Of a stretch of 64,000 nt of DNA, positions 43,631-53,189 are shown piece by piece. This DNA is from Streptomyces sp. NBC_01335 (GTDB lineage Bacteria; Actinomycetota; Actinomycetes; Streptomycetales; Streptomycetaceae): contig NZ_CP108370.1 in NCBI RefSeq assembly GCF_035953295.1, positions 682,001 to 746,000 on the forward strand, read 5' to 3'. The position numbers and the translations under genes are program-made. The notes below the pieces were generated by a model. The model was not told where the DNA came from. It saw only the letters and a list, made by a program, of their open reading frames with translations, and searched no databases. Every line of letters starts with the position of its first letter. Positions within the stretch are counted from its first letter, which is position 1.

Positions 43631-43862
43631 TTGACGTCCACTCACACCACCGCCACCCTCGCGACCACCTCTGGCATTCACCTCATCAAGAAAGGACGCT
43701 CGGTCTACGCCGAGAGCGCGCCTCACGCCGCCTCACACACTTCTCTCAGAAGGATCACCGGGACGGAAAGCAGTTGGCTGCGGCGCCGCTTCGGGGTGAC
43801 CGAGGTGGCGCCGGCGGACGCCCCGGTGCCGCACGCGTGCCGGTACGAGGCCGCCGACCGAT
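43631..43862 (+). pseudogene. Possible gene truncated by an IS
   Basis: An open frame of about 77 residues contains TSLRRITGTESSWLRRRFGV and VPHACRYEAADR, then runs into the decayed IS copy at about 43863. I do not recognise it. The start (TTG) is doubtful and could instead be a -35 box (TTGACG). If real, it is the divergent partner of the DUF308 gene under the paired operators, lost by insertion. Confidence 0.3.
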
Positions 43863-44626
43863 CCAACGCTTGGGCAGCACGACGATGCCGCGCATGTCGT
43901 CGCTGCGTTTGACGATGGCGAGGACCAGCCCGAGGGCCGCGAGGCAGTACTCGACGAGGCTGCCGGTGTATCCGCCGTCGGCCCAGGCCAGGGCCAGCAG
44001 GTGGTGCGCGGCAGTGGCCTGGGTGAGCAGGACCTGGGCCGCGGCGCGGTCGCCCACATCCGCTGCGGTGACCATCACCGCGAGCAGCAGGCCAAGGGTG
44101 TCGACCACGACGTGCCGCTTGCGCCCGTTGATCAGCTTGCCGCCGTCGAAGCCGCGGCTGTCAGAGCCGACGACCGCATCCGCTTTGACCGGCTGCGAGT
44201 CGATCACGCCTGCGCCCGGCTCCGAGTCCCGCCCGGCCCGCTCGCGGACCAGGCGGCGAGCCGGACGTGGAACTCGCGGACCAGATCGTGGTTGCGCCGG
44301 CGCCGGAAGAACGCGTAGACCCGGTCCCACGGTGGGAAGTCGGCAGGCATGGCCCGCCACTTCGTGCCGTTGTCGACCAGGTAGCGGATCGCGTCCAGCA
44401 TCGCGCGATGGCAATAAGCCTCCGGTTGCCCGCCCCGGCCCCGCAGCCAGCCCGGCACCGGCGGCAGTGGCCGGACCACCGCCCACTCGGCGTCCGACAT
44501 GTCGGTGGGATACCGACGCTCGCGCGCCCCGTGGTCTCTGGCGTTCCCGAACCTGTGAGCCAGACAGTCACACGCGAGAGTGGCTGAAGCGGACCCCACT
44601 CTCGCGTTGCCATAGAAATGCGACAA
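43863..44626 (-). pseudogene. Decayed IS5-family transposase, third copy
   Basis: Minus-strand frames match the intact transposase at 4.4-5.3 kb but are broken twice. The N-terminal part (44204-44626) runs through WRAMPADFPPWDRVYAFFRR and then shifts frame near 44260. The middle part (VIDSQPVKADA, then WADGGYTG) ends at PKRWIG near 43866, without the catalytic Glu or C-terminus. The leader hairpin and right end remain to about 44760. It is inactive. Confidence 0.88.
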
Positions 44627-44931
44627 CAGAGCCTCCTGGACCGCACGTTATATTCGACACCCTTCGAGCTACCAAGAGGCCCTGCTCTCATGCACGGCAG
44701 CCGCCGCAGTCACCCGATCGACTGACTTCTCGACGAGATCGGGACGACGGCAGTCGCGTCGCTTCTCGTGATCGCTGGGACGGACAAATTCGCACTGCCA
44801 TCCAGGTAGACGGTCGGTTTGGTGACGCCCCGAGGCCGCCTCGCGGGTTTGAGTCCGGTGCCGCGACTGACGAACCTGGCGAAGAGTCGTGTCTTACCGC
44901 TCGAGGCGCGGCCGACAGCTCCCGCTACGTC

Positions 44932-45732
44932 CTACTTCTCCTCCGGCTCCCAGGCGCGGAGCAGGTCGAGCAGCCCTGCGTCTCCGTCAACGTGCAAGGA
45001 GTCGGCCTGGATCCGGTCGTATAGGTAGAGGACAAGATCACTGGCCGTGCCGTGGACGGAGGCGCCGGCTGCGTCCGAGTCTTCGCTGGTCGCGGCGGTG
45101 GGCGCGGGGATGCGGGTGGTGCGTGCGCCGTCGCCGTCGACGGTGAGGCGCCAGGAGAGGCCCTCGGCGGCGTGGAAGTCGAAGGCCGTGGGCTTGTGCG
45201 GCCAGGCACTCGGCGTTGCGCAGACGGTGAACAGGAACTCCTCCACTCCGTCGAGTGCCAGCTCGACCGGCAGCGGCTGCGGGGCGCCCCCGGCGAGCTG
45301 GGCGTCGTAGGTGTGCACCGCGGTCTCCTGGACCCGGTGCCGGGCGGTGCCGCCGGCGATCTGCGGTGACTGCGACGCGGGCCACCACGTCCAGCAACCG
45401 CTCTCCGGTCCCGCCGCGTGCAGGGCGCCCAGCAGAAGCTGCGTCGACGCGTCCAGCCAGGCCAGCAGGGCCTCACGCTCCTGCGGCACTTCCAGCGCGG
45501 CGCGCGCGGCGACGGCCTCGGCCGGGGGAGCGTCGGCAGACCCCGCGCCGACGATGGCGGCCCAGAAACGGTCTCCCCCACCCAGGTGCTTCACCAGATC
45601 GAACAGCGTCCATCCGGGGCAGGTCGGCACCTGCGCGTCGAGACCGGGCGCGGCGGCGACCACGGCGCGGAAGGCGGTGGACCGTTCATCGATCAGTCGC
45701 AACAGGTCAGGGAACTCAAGATTCTTTGCCAC
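44932..45732 (-). CDS. Maleylpyruvate isomerase-like (DinB-fold) protein
   Basis: A 266-residue protein of the TIGR03083 family. The N-terminal four-helix DinB-type domain is recognised by VPTCPGWTLFDLVKHLGGGD and the later RHRVQETAVHTYDAQLA, which supply His ligands for a metal. The C-terminal half is the SCP2-like domain of these proteins (AEGLSWRLTVDGDG, then GTASDLVLYLYDRI). Members act in mycothiol-dependent isomerisation or transfer. It is monocistronic. Confidence 0.85.
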   Translation of the reverse strand: MAKNLEFPDLLRLIDERSTAFRAVVAAAPGLDAQVPTCPGWTLFDLVKHLGGGDRFWAAIVGAGSADAPPAEAVAARAALEVPQEREALLAWLDASTQLLLGALHAAGPESGCWTWWPASQSPQIAGGTARHRVQETAVHTYDAQLAGGAPQPLPVELALDGVEEFLFTVCATPSAWPHKPTAFDFHAAEGLSWRLTVDGDGARTTRIPAPTAATSEDSDAAGASVHGTASDLVLYLYDRIQADSLHVDGDAGLLDLLRAWEPEEK

Positions 45733-46018
45733 GCCGGATGTCTATCACCGTGCTCCGGTGATCGGACAGCGATTTTCACAGTCGCCGCCGGTTGGCCATT
45801 GCGGACGTCCTCGCCTCCCACCGCTCGGGTGACAAGCTGCGCACTGCTGCGAGGACGCTGGTGGTGGCGGTACGCCAGGCGTCGTGCCTGTGAGCGCTCT
45901 GGCCTCGCCGTGCGGCCGGGTGTCGGCGTACTCGCGTATGTGCAGAGGTGCGTACGGATGAACGTGAGCAGCAAGTAGCCGCCGACTGGCGCTCATTGCT
46001 GTGCGAGATGATGGAGCG

Positions 46019-46423
46019 GTGGATCTTCGTTACTTCAATCAGACCGGCTGGACCGCCATCTTCGACGGGACCGATACCGAGACAGGGCGCATGGTGCGGG
46101 TTGAGGCATGGGACCCGAGAACCGGAACGGCGCTTGTCGTCGACCCCAAGCGAGGCGCCATGCGTCCCGTCACGGACTACGAGGACTTCTCCCACCTTGA
46201 GAAAGCCGACCAGGTCGTAGCCGCAGTACCCGGTGGCGGGTGGCGGGCCCACTGGAATGACGAGGGCCCGGGGAATACCCCGCTCACGGAACAGGTGCTC
46301 GCGTGGCTGATCACGTCGCAGGGCCGGGCAACGGCCATCACGATGGACGCTCACGGGCATGTTGACGATGCCGACAGCGCCGACGCCTTCATCCCGCCGG
46401 GCGAGGAACTGGGCCCGGCTTGA
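46019..46423 (+). CDS. Hypothetical protein
   Basis: A 134-residue acidic protein (DLRYFNQTGWTAIFDGTD, then WLITSQGRATAITMDAHG) with no recognised domain. GTG at 46019 is chosen for the GGAG four bases upstream; GTG at 46001 lacks one. The middle of the protein repeats the idea of a two-strand sheet (MVRVEAWDPRTGTALVVDP). It stands alone between the DinB-fold gene and a 500-base gap. Confidence 0.55.
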   Translation: MDLRYFNQTGWTAIFDGTDTETGRMVRVEAWDPRTGTALVVDPKRGAMRPVTDYEDFSHLEKADQVVAAVPGGGWRAHWNDEGPGNTPLTEQVLAWLITSQGRATAITMDAHGHVDDADSADAFIPPGEELGPA

Positions 46424-46923
46424 GCTCCCGGATCAGGCGACTTCCGTCGATAGCGGTTTATCTACTTCACCAGCCTCGACGACATGGCAGGTCATCTCCA
46501 AGCACTACGAAAAGGGCTCCCCCCACCTCTTTCACGTTGAGCGTTCAGCCGACCCCTTACGGTCACTGAAAGTGCAGCGTCCTACCTGCCTGACCAGCAA
46601 CTTCGCAACTCCGTGCAACAGGCTGATGTCCGTGAGCCGTCGCGGAAGTGATGAAGGCCATATCTCGGCGATGTGGGCGACGACGCCTCATCGAAACACG
46701 ACCGGGTGAATTGGACCCATGCGCCTGCGAGTTGACGCCCCTGATGCCGCAAGGCGCGGTGACGCGACCGGAAGTGACCCTGGCGCAGGCAGCCGCCCGG
46801 GCGATCCGGCCGCCACCTCCCGGATCAAGCAAATCCCCCGCGAGCTTCGGGAACGGGCCGCGCGGGCGCCGCTCCGGGAGGAAAGTACTGCTGTGACAGT
46901 ACGTTTACTCATAGTGAGGTGAC
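46424..46923. promoter_or_regulatory. 500-base gap with an operator-like dyad at its right end
   Basis: No credible gene is seen. GTACTG at 46885-46890 and CAGTAC at 46897-46902 form a perfect 6-base dyad about 22 bases before the next start codon. This looks like the operator of the following gene. Confidence 0.4.
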
Positions 46924-48030
46924 GTGAACTACCGTAAGAAGGGGCCCGAGGGCGAGGACGCCTCCAGCGGCCTGACCATGCTTCACCAGGCGATGCTCCA
47001 CACCGGCATCACTCTGAGCGAATCCCTTGACCGAGGGCTCGACGACGTGAAGGCGGCCAACGCGTCAGCCCACCAGGGCACGGTCCAGGAGCTCGCCGCC
47101 ATGACCAGAGCGCTGAAGGACACGAAGAACCTCCTTCTGGCCCGGCCGTCAGAGAGTCAGCAGGACACGACCGCCCAGGAGCTGGAGCAGCTCCGCGCGC
47201 TCCTGGAGGGCGTCCAGGCCACCCTCACCGATCTCGCCAAGACGGTGACGTCCGCGCCGACCATCGGACCCGCCGCCCGGTACAGCACCGTCATCACACC
47301 GTCGGCCGACGGCACCGAGCCCACCCGAACGCTGCTGAACGTCGTGCCCGAGCAGCGGACCGCCGGCCCCGTCTCCTTGACGGAGGCTGCCGACAACGAC
47401 GCGGTGGCCTCACTCCCGGCCAGCACCCCGAGTGCCCAGCCGGAGCTCGCCCCGGTCAAGGAGCTGGAAGCCGCCGCCACGTCGGACGCTTCGCCCGCCG
47501 CCGATCCGGCTCCCGAGGACGGGGAAAACGCCTCCGCCGGCACCGGCTGTGGTGAGCAAGGAGCACACCGCGCTGCTCAAAGAAGCCGCTCGGGTCTCCT
47601 CCGTCGACCTGCTGTGCAACCGGGACATCTGGGAGTTCATCACCGCCCAGGCCGGAGGGCACCGCCACTTCCGGGTCCCGCCGCAGGTCGCCCCCGAAGG
47701 AGACGAGCGGATCCGGGTCGCCCTGTCCGGGCGCTCGCTCATCGCCCTGCTCATCAGCCTCCACGTGCTCCGGCACACCGCGAAGGAGGGAGACGGGGAC
47801 CAGGAGCTCGCCGACACCGTGTACGAACGGATCGAGGCGAGCCTGGCCGGACTCACCCCGCACGGCCAGCGGGTCACCATCACCCTCGACGACCGCTCCC
47901 CCGCCGACGCCACGGACAGCGAGACCGCATCCGATCCGGGTACGGAGCCGGAACCGCGCCGGACCCCGCCCCGGAACCGGAACCGGCCCCGAACCCTGAC
48001 CCCGACGACAGCGGCACCGGACCCGCCTGA
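46924..48030 (+). pseudogene. Coiled-coil gene with apparent frameshifts
   Basis: The first 205 codons encode an acidic, helical protein (LTMLHQAMLHTGITLSESLD, then AQELEQLRALLEGVQATLT). After GGGGAAAA at 47521-47528 this frame becomes Arg/Pro-rich. The next frame instead reads naturally (VSSVDLLCNRDIWEFITAQA to RVTITLDDRSPADATDSE), until about 47945 where sense returns to the first frame (PEPEPAPNPDPDDSGTGPA, stop at 48030). So one protein of about 368 residues seems split by two compensating shifts. Sequencing error, decay or programmed slippage are all possible. GTG start with GAGGTGAC upstream. No known domain. Confidence 0.55.
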
Positions 48031-48088
48031 CGACACACCTCTGGGTGCGGCGGCCTCCGGTCCGCACCCCCTTGGGATGGAGGGCCAC

Positions 48089-48253
48089 GTGAACTTCGAG
48101 TTCGAGTGCTGGGACTGCGAGGCGGACTGCGTCGTGTGGGGGAAACCGACCGGGTTGTGGAGCGAGCTGTACAAGCTGCCCGACGAGTGGGACTGCTGGA
48201 ACTGCGGCGCCATCAACAGCACACCGGATCCCCCGTGGACGCCTGCCGACTGA
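48089..48253 (+). CDS. Small zinc-ribbon protein
   Basis: A 54-residue protein with ECWDCEADC near the start and DEWDCWNCGAI near the end, giving two CxxC pairs for one zinc. It is rich in Trp and acidic residues. GTG at 48089 is chosen for the GGAGGG four bases upstream; an ATG at 48077 is also in frame. It follows the frameshifted gene by 58 bases and is probably co-transcribed. Function unknown. Confidence 0.6.
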   Translation: MNFEFECWDCEADCVVWGKPTGLWSELYKLPDEWDCWNCGAINSTPDPPWTPAD

Positions 48254-48298
48254 CCTCGTCGGCCTCCCGCCGCCTTCCGGGCCAGGCGGCGCCTACGG

Positions 48299-48586
48299 TT
48301 ACGGGCTGATCGTCAGCTGGGCGGCGCCAGGTGCGGGTGCTCGGCGCCGTACGGGCAGGCAGTGAACGGCGCGGTCGACTCCGGCGAGGAGGTCGGGGAC
48401 GGGGATGCCGTAGTGGGCGGACAGCCGGTCGACATCGGTCAAAGACCACGCGGCGGTACCGGCCTGCTTGCGGCTGATCTGGGTCTGGCTCAGCCCGATC
48501 CCGTCGGCGAGGTCGGTCTGGCGCTCGCTGGTCAGGCGCATCAGGGCGCCGATCGTGAGCCGTAACACGTCTTCTGTACTGGGCAT
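48299..48586 (-). CDS. XRE-type helix-turn-helix regulator
   Basis: A 95-residue Cro/C1-type DNA-binding protein: RLTSERQTDLADGIGLSQTQ and ISRKQAGTAAWSLTDVDRLS form the helix-turn-helix, followed by YGIPVPDLLAG. ATG at 48586 is preferred, with ATG at 48601 as an alternative. It follows the DciA-like gene in the same direction, and a dyad overlaps its start region. Regulators of this sort are typical of plasmid or integrative-element control. Confidence 0.8.
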   Translation of the reverse strand: MPSTEDVLRLTIGALMRLTSERQTDLADGIGLSQTQISRKQAGTAAWSLTDVDRLSAHYGIPVPDLLAGVDRAVHCLPVRRRAPAPGAAQLTISP

Positions 48587-48588
48587 AT

Positions 48589-48610
48589 GCGTACTCCGCA
48601 TGAGGTACGC
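48589..48610 (-). promoter_or_regulatory. Dyad at the XRE gene start
   Basis: GCGTAC and GTACGC form a perfect 6-base inverted repeat separated by 10 bases between the DciA-like stop and the XRE start. It is a plausible autoregulatory site. Confidence 0.4.
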
Positions 48611-48628
48611 GTGGCCGGTCGGGCGGGG

Positions 48629-49468
48629 TCAGGCTGTCTGATTCAACGTCAGTGGCGCGGCGGCCGGCCTCGCTGGAGTGAGCGTGGTGAGTCCGGCGCG
48701 TTCGGCGGCGAGGCGTTGCAGGCCCCGGGCGCGGGCGGCGTCGCTGGAGGTCACGGCCCGTTGCTGGGCGGCGGCCTTGGCGCGGAGCTCCTCGAGGGCC
48801 TGGCGGCCGTCACCGAACAGCGCCTCCGGCTCGCGGTCCTGCTCGCGGATCTGCCGCTCGACAGCAGCCCGGACCTTCGAGTCGGTGGTCGTCTTCGCCG
48901 GGCGAGCGGCGCGGTGGGCGGCGAGCGCCTGGTGGTAGCCGGCCGGTGCGGGCAGCGCACGGCAGGTCCGGCGGGCACCGTCGGCGGGACCGGTTCGGCT
49001 GCCACGACGGGGCCGGCCGTCGCGGGCGCCAGGCGCCAGGACGTGCACGGTACGGACGCTCGCTCCGGGAACCTGCTCGTTGGCGGCCGCGCTCAGCTTC
49101 GGGGCGCTCCACTGCAGTTTCGTAGCGACCGCCGGGGTGCCGGGGACGACGTCCAGGCGCCCGGTGTCCGCGTCGTATCCCACGGCCCGGACCCGGCCGG
49201 CGAGTTCCGGCGCGATCGTGGCGAGGATCGTGTCGAAGTGGGCGAGGACGCTGCCGCCGGCGGCCGGGGCGGTCATACCGCGCTCGGTCAGCATCCGGCT
49301 GATCGCACTGCCCAGCCCGAGCCGCTCGCGCCCATCGCACCGTACGACGATGGTGGTGCGCCGCTTCGGCTTCTTGGCGGTGGCGCCGTTCTTCCTCGCC
49401 GCTTCCCGGGCGGCGGTCAGGGCCTGACGCGCGAAGTCGACCCCACTCAGCTCCGACTCGGCCGTCAC
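48629..49468 (-). CDS. DciA-family (DUF721) protein, plasmid-like
   Basis: A 279-residue protein. The central part GLGSAISRMLTERGMTAPAA, then LATIAPELAGRVRAVGYDAD and LDVVPGTPAVATKLQW, is the DUF721/DciA fold that loads replicative helicase. The N-terminus has VDFARQALTAAREAARKNG, as in family members on Streptomyces linear plasmids. The C-terminal 110 residues are an Arg/Ala-rich helical tail. GTG at 49468 is chosen. The same frame stays open upstream to about 49770 (WFRHNPTGEASTTARGRV), perhaps the tail of another plasmid gene or an N-terminal extension. Confidence 0.7.
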   Translation of the reverse strand: MTAESELSGVDFARQALTAAREAARKNGATAKKPKRRTTIVVRCDGRERLGLGSAISRMLTERGMTAPAAGGSVLAHFDTILATIAPELAGRVRAVGYDADTGRLDVVPGTPAVATKLQWSAPKLSAAANEQVPGASVRTVHVLAPGARDGRPRRGSRTGPADGARRTCRALPAPAGYHQALAAHRAARPAKTTTDSKVRAAVERQIREQDREPEALFGDGRQALEELRAKAAAQQRAVTSSDAARARGLQRLAAERAGLTTLTPARPAAAPLTLNQTA

Positions 49469-49773
49469 GCGATCACCGCCCCCCGTGGCGCCGCCGTCGA
49501 GAGCACGGGCGGCGAGCTCCGGCAGCCGGTCCGTCCACAACCCGGCCCCGGCCCGGGCGGCCCGGCGCCCCGTGGTGAACCGCTCGTGCAGCTGCTCCAG
49601 GCGCACCGTCAGCAGGTGCTGGGCGACGCGGCCCCGGGCGGTGGTGGAGGCCTCGCCGGTCGGGTTGTGCCGGAACCAGCGGCGCCCCTGCTCGGCCCGG
49701 TAGGCACGGTCGGCCTCCGTGTCGGCCTCGGCGGTCCGGCGGAACGCGGCCAGCGCGCTGGCCGCAATGCCGC

Positions 49774-50115
49774 ATATCAGACAAGTGGGTCGTCCTGATC
49801 CTGTGTGCACTGGGCGGTGACACACCCGAACAGTCCGGCGCATCGCACGCCCCGAAGGCGATGCGCTACTCCGAGCTGGCCCGGCTACTGGCTGGCGTCA
49901 GCCAGAAGATGTTGACCCAGACCCTACGGGCTCTCGAACGCGACGGCTTGCTCATCCGCACCGTGACACCCACGGTCCCTGTCACCGTCACCTACGAGCT
50001 GACCGACCTCGGCCTCTCACTCCACCCCCTGACACGCGGGCTCAGGCAGTGGGCCCAGACCCACATGGAACAAGTCCTCGCCAATCGCGAGAGCCACGAC
50101 GCACGAGCTTCCTAG
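49774..50115 (+). pseudogene. HxlR family regulator lacking its N-terminus
   Basis: From base 49774 the frame reads ISDKWVVLILCALGGD, then YSELARLLAGVSQKMLTQTL and RALERDGLLIRTVTPTVPVT, an HxlR/MarR-like winged helix. The usual first 15-20 residues, with start codon and Cys, are missing: similarity begins exactly where sequence linked to the DciA-like gene ends. Internal ATG at 49861 would leave only part of the fold. So an insertion or rearrangement at about 49770 removed the 5' end. Confidence 0.65.
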
Positions 50116-50330
50116 CGTGGCAGCGTTCTCCGTCTCTGCTACCGGCTGGGATCGGTCTGACCGTGAGGGTGGCGCAGCGGACGCGGGTCAAGCCAAACCC
50201 GCATTCGCGGATCGCGCGCCACCACCGGGCCTATGACCGGAAGAACGAGCGGATGATCCAAACGAAGCGGCCCGGACGAAGCTCGCCCCCCGGAAAGCGG
50301 GCGTCGGGAGCAGGCTCCTACGCTGATCCC

Positions 50331-50915
50331 ATGCAACTCACGGGAGAGATCACCAGTAGCCGTCCCCTGCTCGTTCTGGCAGTCAAGGAAGAGGCCCAGT
50401 ATCTCGACACGTCCTTGCCCATCCTGCTGACCGGCATGGGCAAGGTCAACGCCGCGACCGCACTCGCCTCGGTACTCGGCAGCGGCGCGAGGCCGTCGCA
50501 CGTCGTCAACCTCGGCACCGCGGGAGCCTTGCGCCCGGGCTGGACCGGTACCCACGTCATCGGCACGGTCATGCAACACGATCTGGCCGGCGACATCTTG
50601 CTCACCCTGACCGGGGAAACCTACGGCGCACCCCTGGCGGTGGGCGATCCGGACGGTCCCACTCTGGCCACCGGGGACTCCTTCATCGACGACGAGGCCG
50701 CCCGCGCCCGCCTGGCGGCGCACGCACCCCTGGTCGACATGGAGGGCTACGCCCTGGCGACGGCCGCACACCTGGCCGGCGTGTCTCTGCGCATCGTCAA
50801 GCACGTCAGCGACGACGCGGGCGAGGGAGCCGCCAGGACCTGGCGGGAATCCGTCGCGGAGTGCGCCCACGCCCTCGCGGACTGGGCGGCCCACAACGTC
50901 CCCACTTACGCCTGA
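50331..50915 (+). CDS. Nucleosidase (MTA/SAH nucleosidase-like)
   Basis: A 194-residue protein of the purine-nucleoside phosphorylase/uridine phosphorylase fold. Recognised parts are LLTGMGKVNAATALASVLG, VVNLGTAGALRPG and the catalytic segment VDMEGYALATAAHLAGVSL, then KHVSDDAGE with the key Asp. It likely cleaves methylthioadenosine, S-adenosylhomocysteine or a related nucleoside. It is shorter than classic MtnN because the middle is compact. ATG at 50331; it is monocistronic and followed by a 480-base gap. Confidence 0.82.
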   Translation: MQLTGEITSSRPLLVLAVKEEAQYLDTSLPILLTGMGKVNAATALASVLGSGARPSHVVNLGTAGALRPGWTGTHVIGTVMQHDLAGDILLTLTGETYGAPLAVGDPDGPTLATGDSFIDDEAARARLAAHAPLVDMEGYALATAAHLAGVSLRIVKHVSDDAGEGAARTWRESVAECAHALADWAAHNVPTYA

Positions 50916-51394
50916 ACTACCCCTTCCGCCTTCTGCCCTTCGGCCCACCGGCCCGCGCCGACCTGCGCGTACGTGACCGTCGCGGCGGCCGCTCCGGGCC
51001 GATCCCCAGCAGAGATAGGACGTTCGGCATTGACGGACGGGATCCATCGCGGCTGACGTCACAGGAGCGAACCACCCGGCTGCATCTGCGCAACAGGGCG
51101 CACGCGGTCGCATACGCCCTGCTGGAAGACTGCATCTGAGCACCCCGGGGCGTTGCCGCCCAGGTTCTTGGGGGCGGCGAAGGCGAAGGGGACGCACCTT
51201 CAGCGCCCCTTTGCCGCCCCCTTTTCCGCCCCTTCGATCCCGTGACGGAGGCCCGGCCGGAAGCTCCACGGCTCTTGGCGCGCTCCCCGACGCCGTACAC
51301 CGCGATCCCGATCTGTCGCCTCACCGGTGACGTTGCCGGTCGCAACTCGACAACTCAGCAACCCGGCAACCCGGCAACGAACTTCGTCCCGCGG
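50916..51394. other. Intergenic stretch without a clear gene
   Basis: About 480 bases between the nucleosidase and the convergent cargo-like gene. Open frames are Arg/Ser/Pro-rich and have no ribosome binding sites. A short repeat of CAACCCGG-like units occurs at 51345-51380. No long hairpin is seen. Confidence 0.5.
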
Positions 51395-53116
51395 TCAGGA
51401 TTGCGCCTGGGCCCGCGGGCCGACCAGCCCTTCGTACAGGGCTCGCCGTTCCTTGGAACCGTCCTCGGTGCCGGCCAGTGCGGCGTCCCACTCCTCCTTG
51501 ATCCCGTCGAGGAAGACGCGCCAGTCCCCGCCGGTCACCTCCCCCAATTCCACAAGGCGTTCGTTCTTGCTCAGCCCGCCCGAGCCGACCTTGTCGCGCT
51601 TGTGGCCGTGCAGAACCGACTCCGGGTTGGCGGTGGCCTCGGTGGAGCGGAAGTCGTGCTGATAGCCCACGGGGCTGGCGGCATGTGGCGCGAGGGTCTC
51701 GATGCCGATCTGAAGCGAACCGTCCTTCTTCGTGGTCGGCCGGTGGTAGACGAGAAGCATGTGGCCGTGGGATCCGTTCGGCAGTATCACGTCGCCGTTC
51801 CAGTCCTTGGAGCCGAAGCCGCCGCCGGAGATGTCCTGTCCCCACATGTCCGGACGGTCGGCGCCGAAGGACACGACGTTGGTGAGCGACGCCGCGAGCC
51901 CGCCCTTCTCCTTGAACGCGCCCGGCTTACCCTTCTTGTTGGCGCCGATGGCGGTGCGGTGGGTGGCGAACGCGCGCTCGTCGACGCCCTGGGCGGGGGT
52001 GTTCGTAAGGTCGTCCCTCGTCACGCCCAGGAAGTGGGGCAGCGAGTAGGCCGGCTTGTCGGCCGAACTCAGGGCAGGAATACGGATGTTGACCCGCCCG
52101 CCGTGGGCGAGTGCGCGGATGACGTCCGTCTCGTAGTCGGCCACGTGGGCGCCGGCCTTCGGGTCGTACAGTTTCAGTCCGCGCTGCAGGACGAGGAGCA
52201 CCCTGGTGAGGATCTCGCGGGCCTGCACGTCTCGCGCCGCGACATCGGGCGTACCCCCCTCCTTGCCCTTGCCCTCGGTCGGGCCGTGCATGCGCTCGGG
52301 TGCCATCCCGGCCGGGTGCAGGGTGTCGACGGCCGTGTCCCGGATCTGCTGGTCGCGTTCCCGCTCCAGGGCCTTCTTCTCCTCCGGCGAGGTGCCGGGC
52401 GCCTGGGTGAGCATGAACCGGCCGAGTGTGTAGGCGGGTGAGATCGGCGTGTTCCGGTCTCCCTCACGCACGGCAGGATGGTTGGCGCGCACGGCCAGGG
52501 TGGCCGTGAGCACGCGCTTGCCCGCGGGGAGCCTGAGCCAGTCGTCGAAGCGGCCCTTGGTGTAGGTCTCGGCCTGCTGGTAGGTGCCGATGCCCACCGC
52601 TTCGAGCCACTGCGGATTGGTCTCGGAGAGGTCTCTGATGTCGGCCAGGTCCTGGCTGTTGAACGCCTCACCCCGCATCACCCGCCGGTCGAGGGTCTTC
52701 CTGAGCCGGGCCGGGCCCGCGACCATCCAGCGCTCGGGCCACCAGGTCCCCGGCGCGAAGGCGTTCTTCTTCGTCCCGTTCTGGATCGTGTGCTGTTCGA
52801 TCGACTCGCTCAGGCGGGCGATGGCTTCCATTCCCCTGGGGGCCGGCTCGGCCTGCCGGGAAGCGGGGTCCTCGGACGCCGCGTTCTGGCGCACGTCCAT
52901 GACCTGGCCGGCTGCGGCGGTCCGTTGCACCTGGGCCCGCTCGGGGGCCTCGGTCCGCGGGCCGGGCTCAGGGCGTGAGGAGGCCGCACCGCCCGCTGCC
53001 ACCCGTTGCAGATGGCGCACCCATGCGCTGTTCAGGCTTGTCGACGGCCGCGACTGACGCGTCGTGCCCGATGTCCGTTCATCGGCCTTCCGGTGATCCC
53101 GATCGACGGAGCGCAC
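51395..53116 (-). CDS. Possible extracellular-injection-system cargo or secreted toxin
   Basis: A 573-residue soluble protein without a signal peptide. The first 120 residues are low-complexity and rich in Arg, Ser, Pro and Gln (WVRHLQRVAAGGAASSRPEP), as in leaders of cargo loaded into contractile injection particles. A helical middle (ARLRKTLDRRVMRGEAFNSQ) and a C-terminal mixed domain follow (SHGHMLLVYHRPTTKKDGSL, then SVLHGHKRDKVGSGGLSKNE). No known toxin catalytic motif is recognised. GTG at 53116 has GGAGGT six bases upstream. A small gene with the typical cargo motif lies just upstream. Confidence 0.5.
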   Translation of the reverse strand: MRSVDRDHRKADERTSGTTRQSRPSTSLNSAWVRHLQRVAAGGAASSRPEPGPRTEAPERAQVQRTAAAGQVMDVRQNAASEDPASRQAEPAPRGMEAIARLSESIEQHTIQNGTKKNAFAPGTWWPERWMVAGPARLRKTLDRRVMRGEAFNSQDLADIRDLSETNPQWLEAVGIGTYQQAETYTKGRFDDWLRLPAGKRVLTATLAVRANHPAVREGDRNTPISPAYTLGRFMLTQAPGTSPEEKKALERERDQQIRDTAVDTLHPAGMAPERMHGPTEGKGKEGGTPDVAARDVQAREILTRVLLVLQRGLKLYDPKAGAHVADYETDVIRALAHGGRVNIRIPALSSADKPAYSLPHFLGVTRDDLTNTPAQGVDERAFATHRTAIGANKKGKPGAFKEKGGLAASLTNVVSFGADRPDMWGQDISGGGFGSKDWNGDVILPNGSHGHMLLVYHRPTTKKDGSLQIGIETLAPHAASPVGYQHDFRSTEATANPESVLHGHKRDKVGSGGLSKNERLVELGEVTGGDWRVFLDGIKEEWDAALAGTEDGSKERRALYEGLVGPRAQAQS

Positions 53117-53189
53117 AGGTGGACCTCCTTGCCAACTCCAGGTGAATTTATTCTGGTTGTAGGCCAAACATGTGTCCCGGAACAATGGC

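Noticed and set aside
44819..45028. 69-residue plus-strand open frame after the third IS copy
   Set aside because: Overlaps the DinB-fold gene on the other strand and lacks coding character.
50917..51345. 142-residue minus-strand open frame in the gap after the nucleosidase
   Set aside because: Arg/Ser/Pro-rich, no ribosome binding site, no domain.
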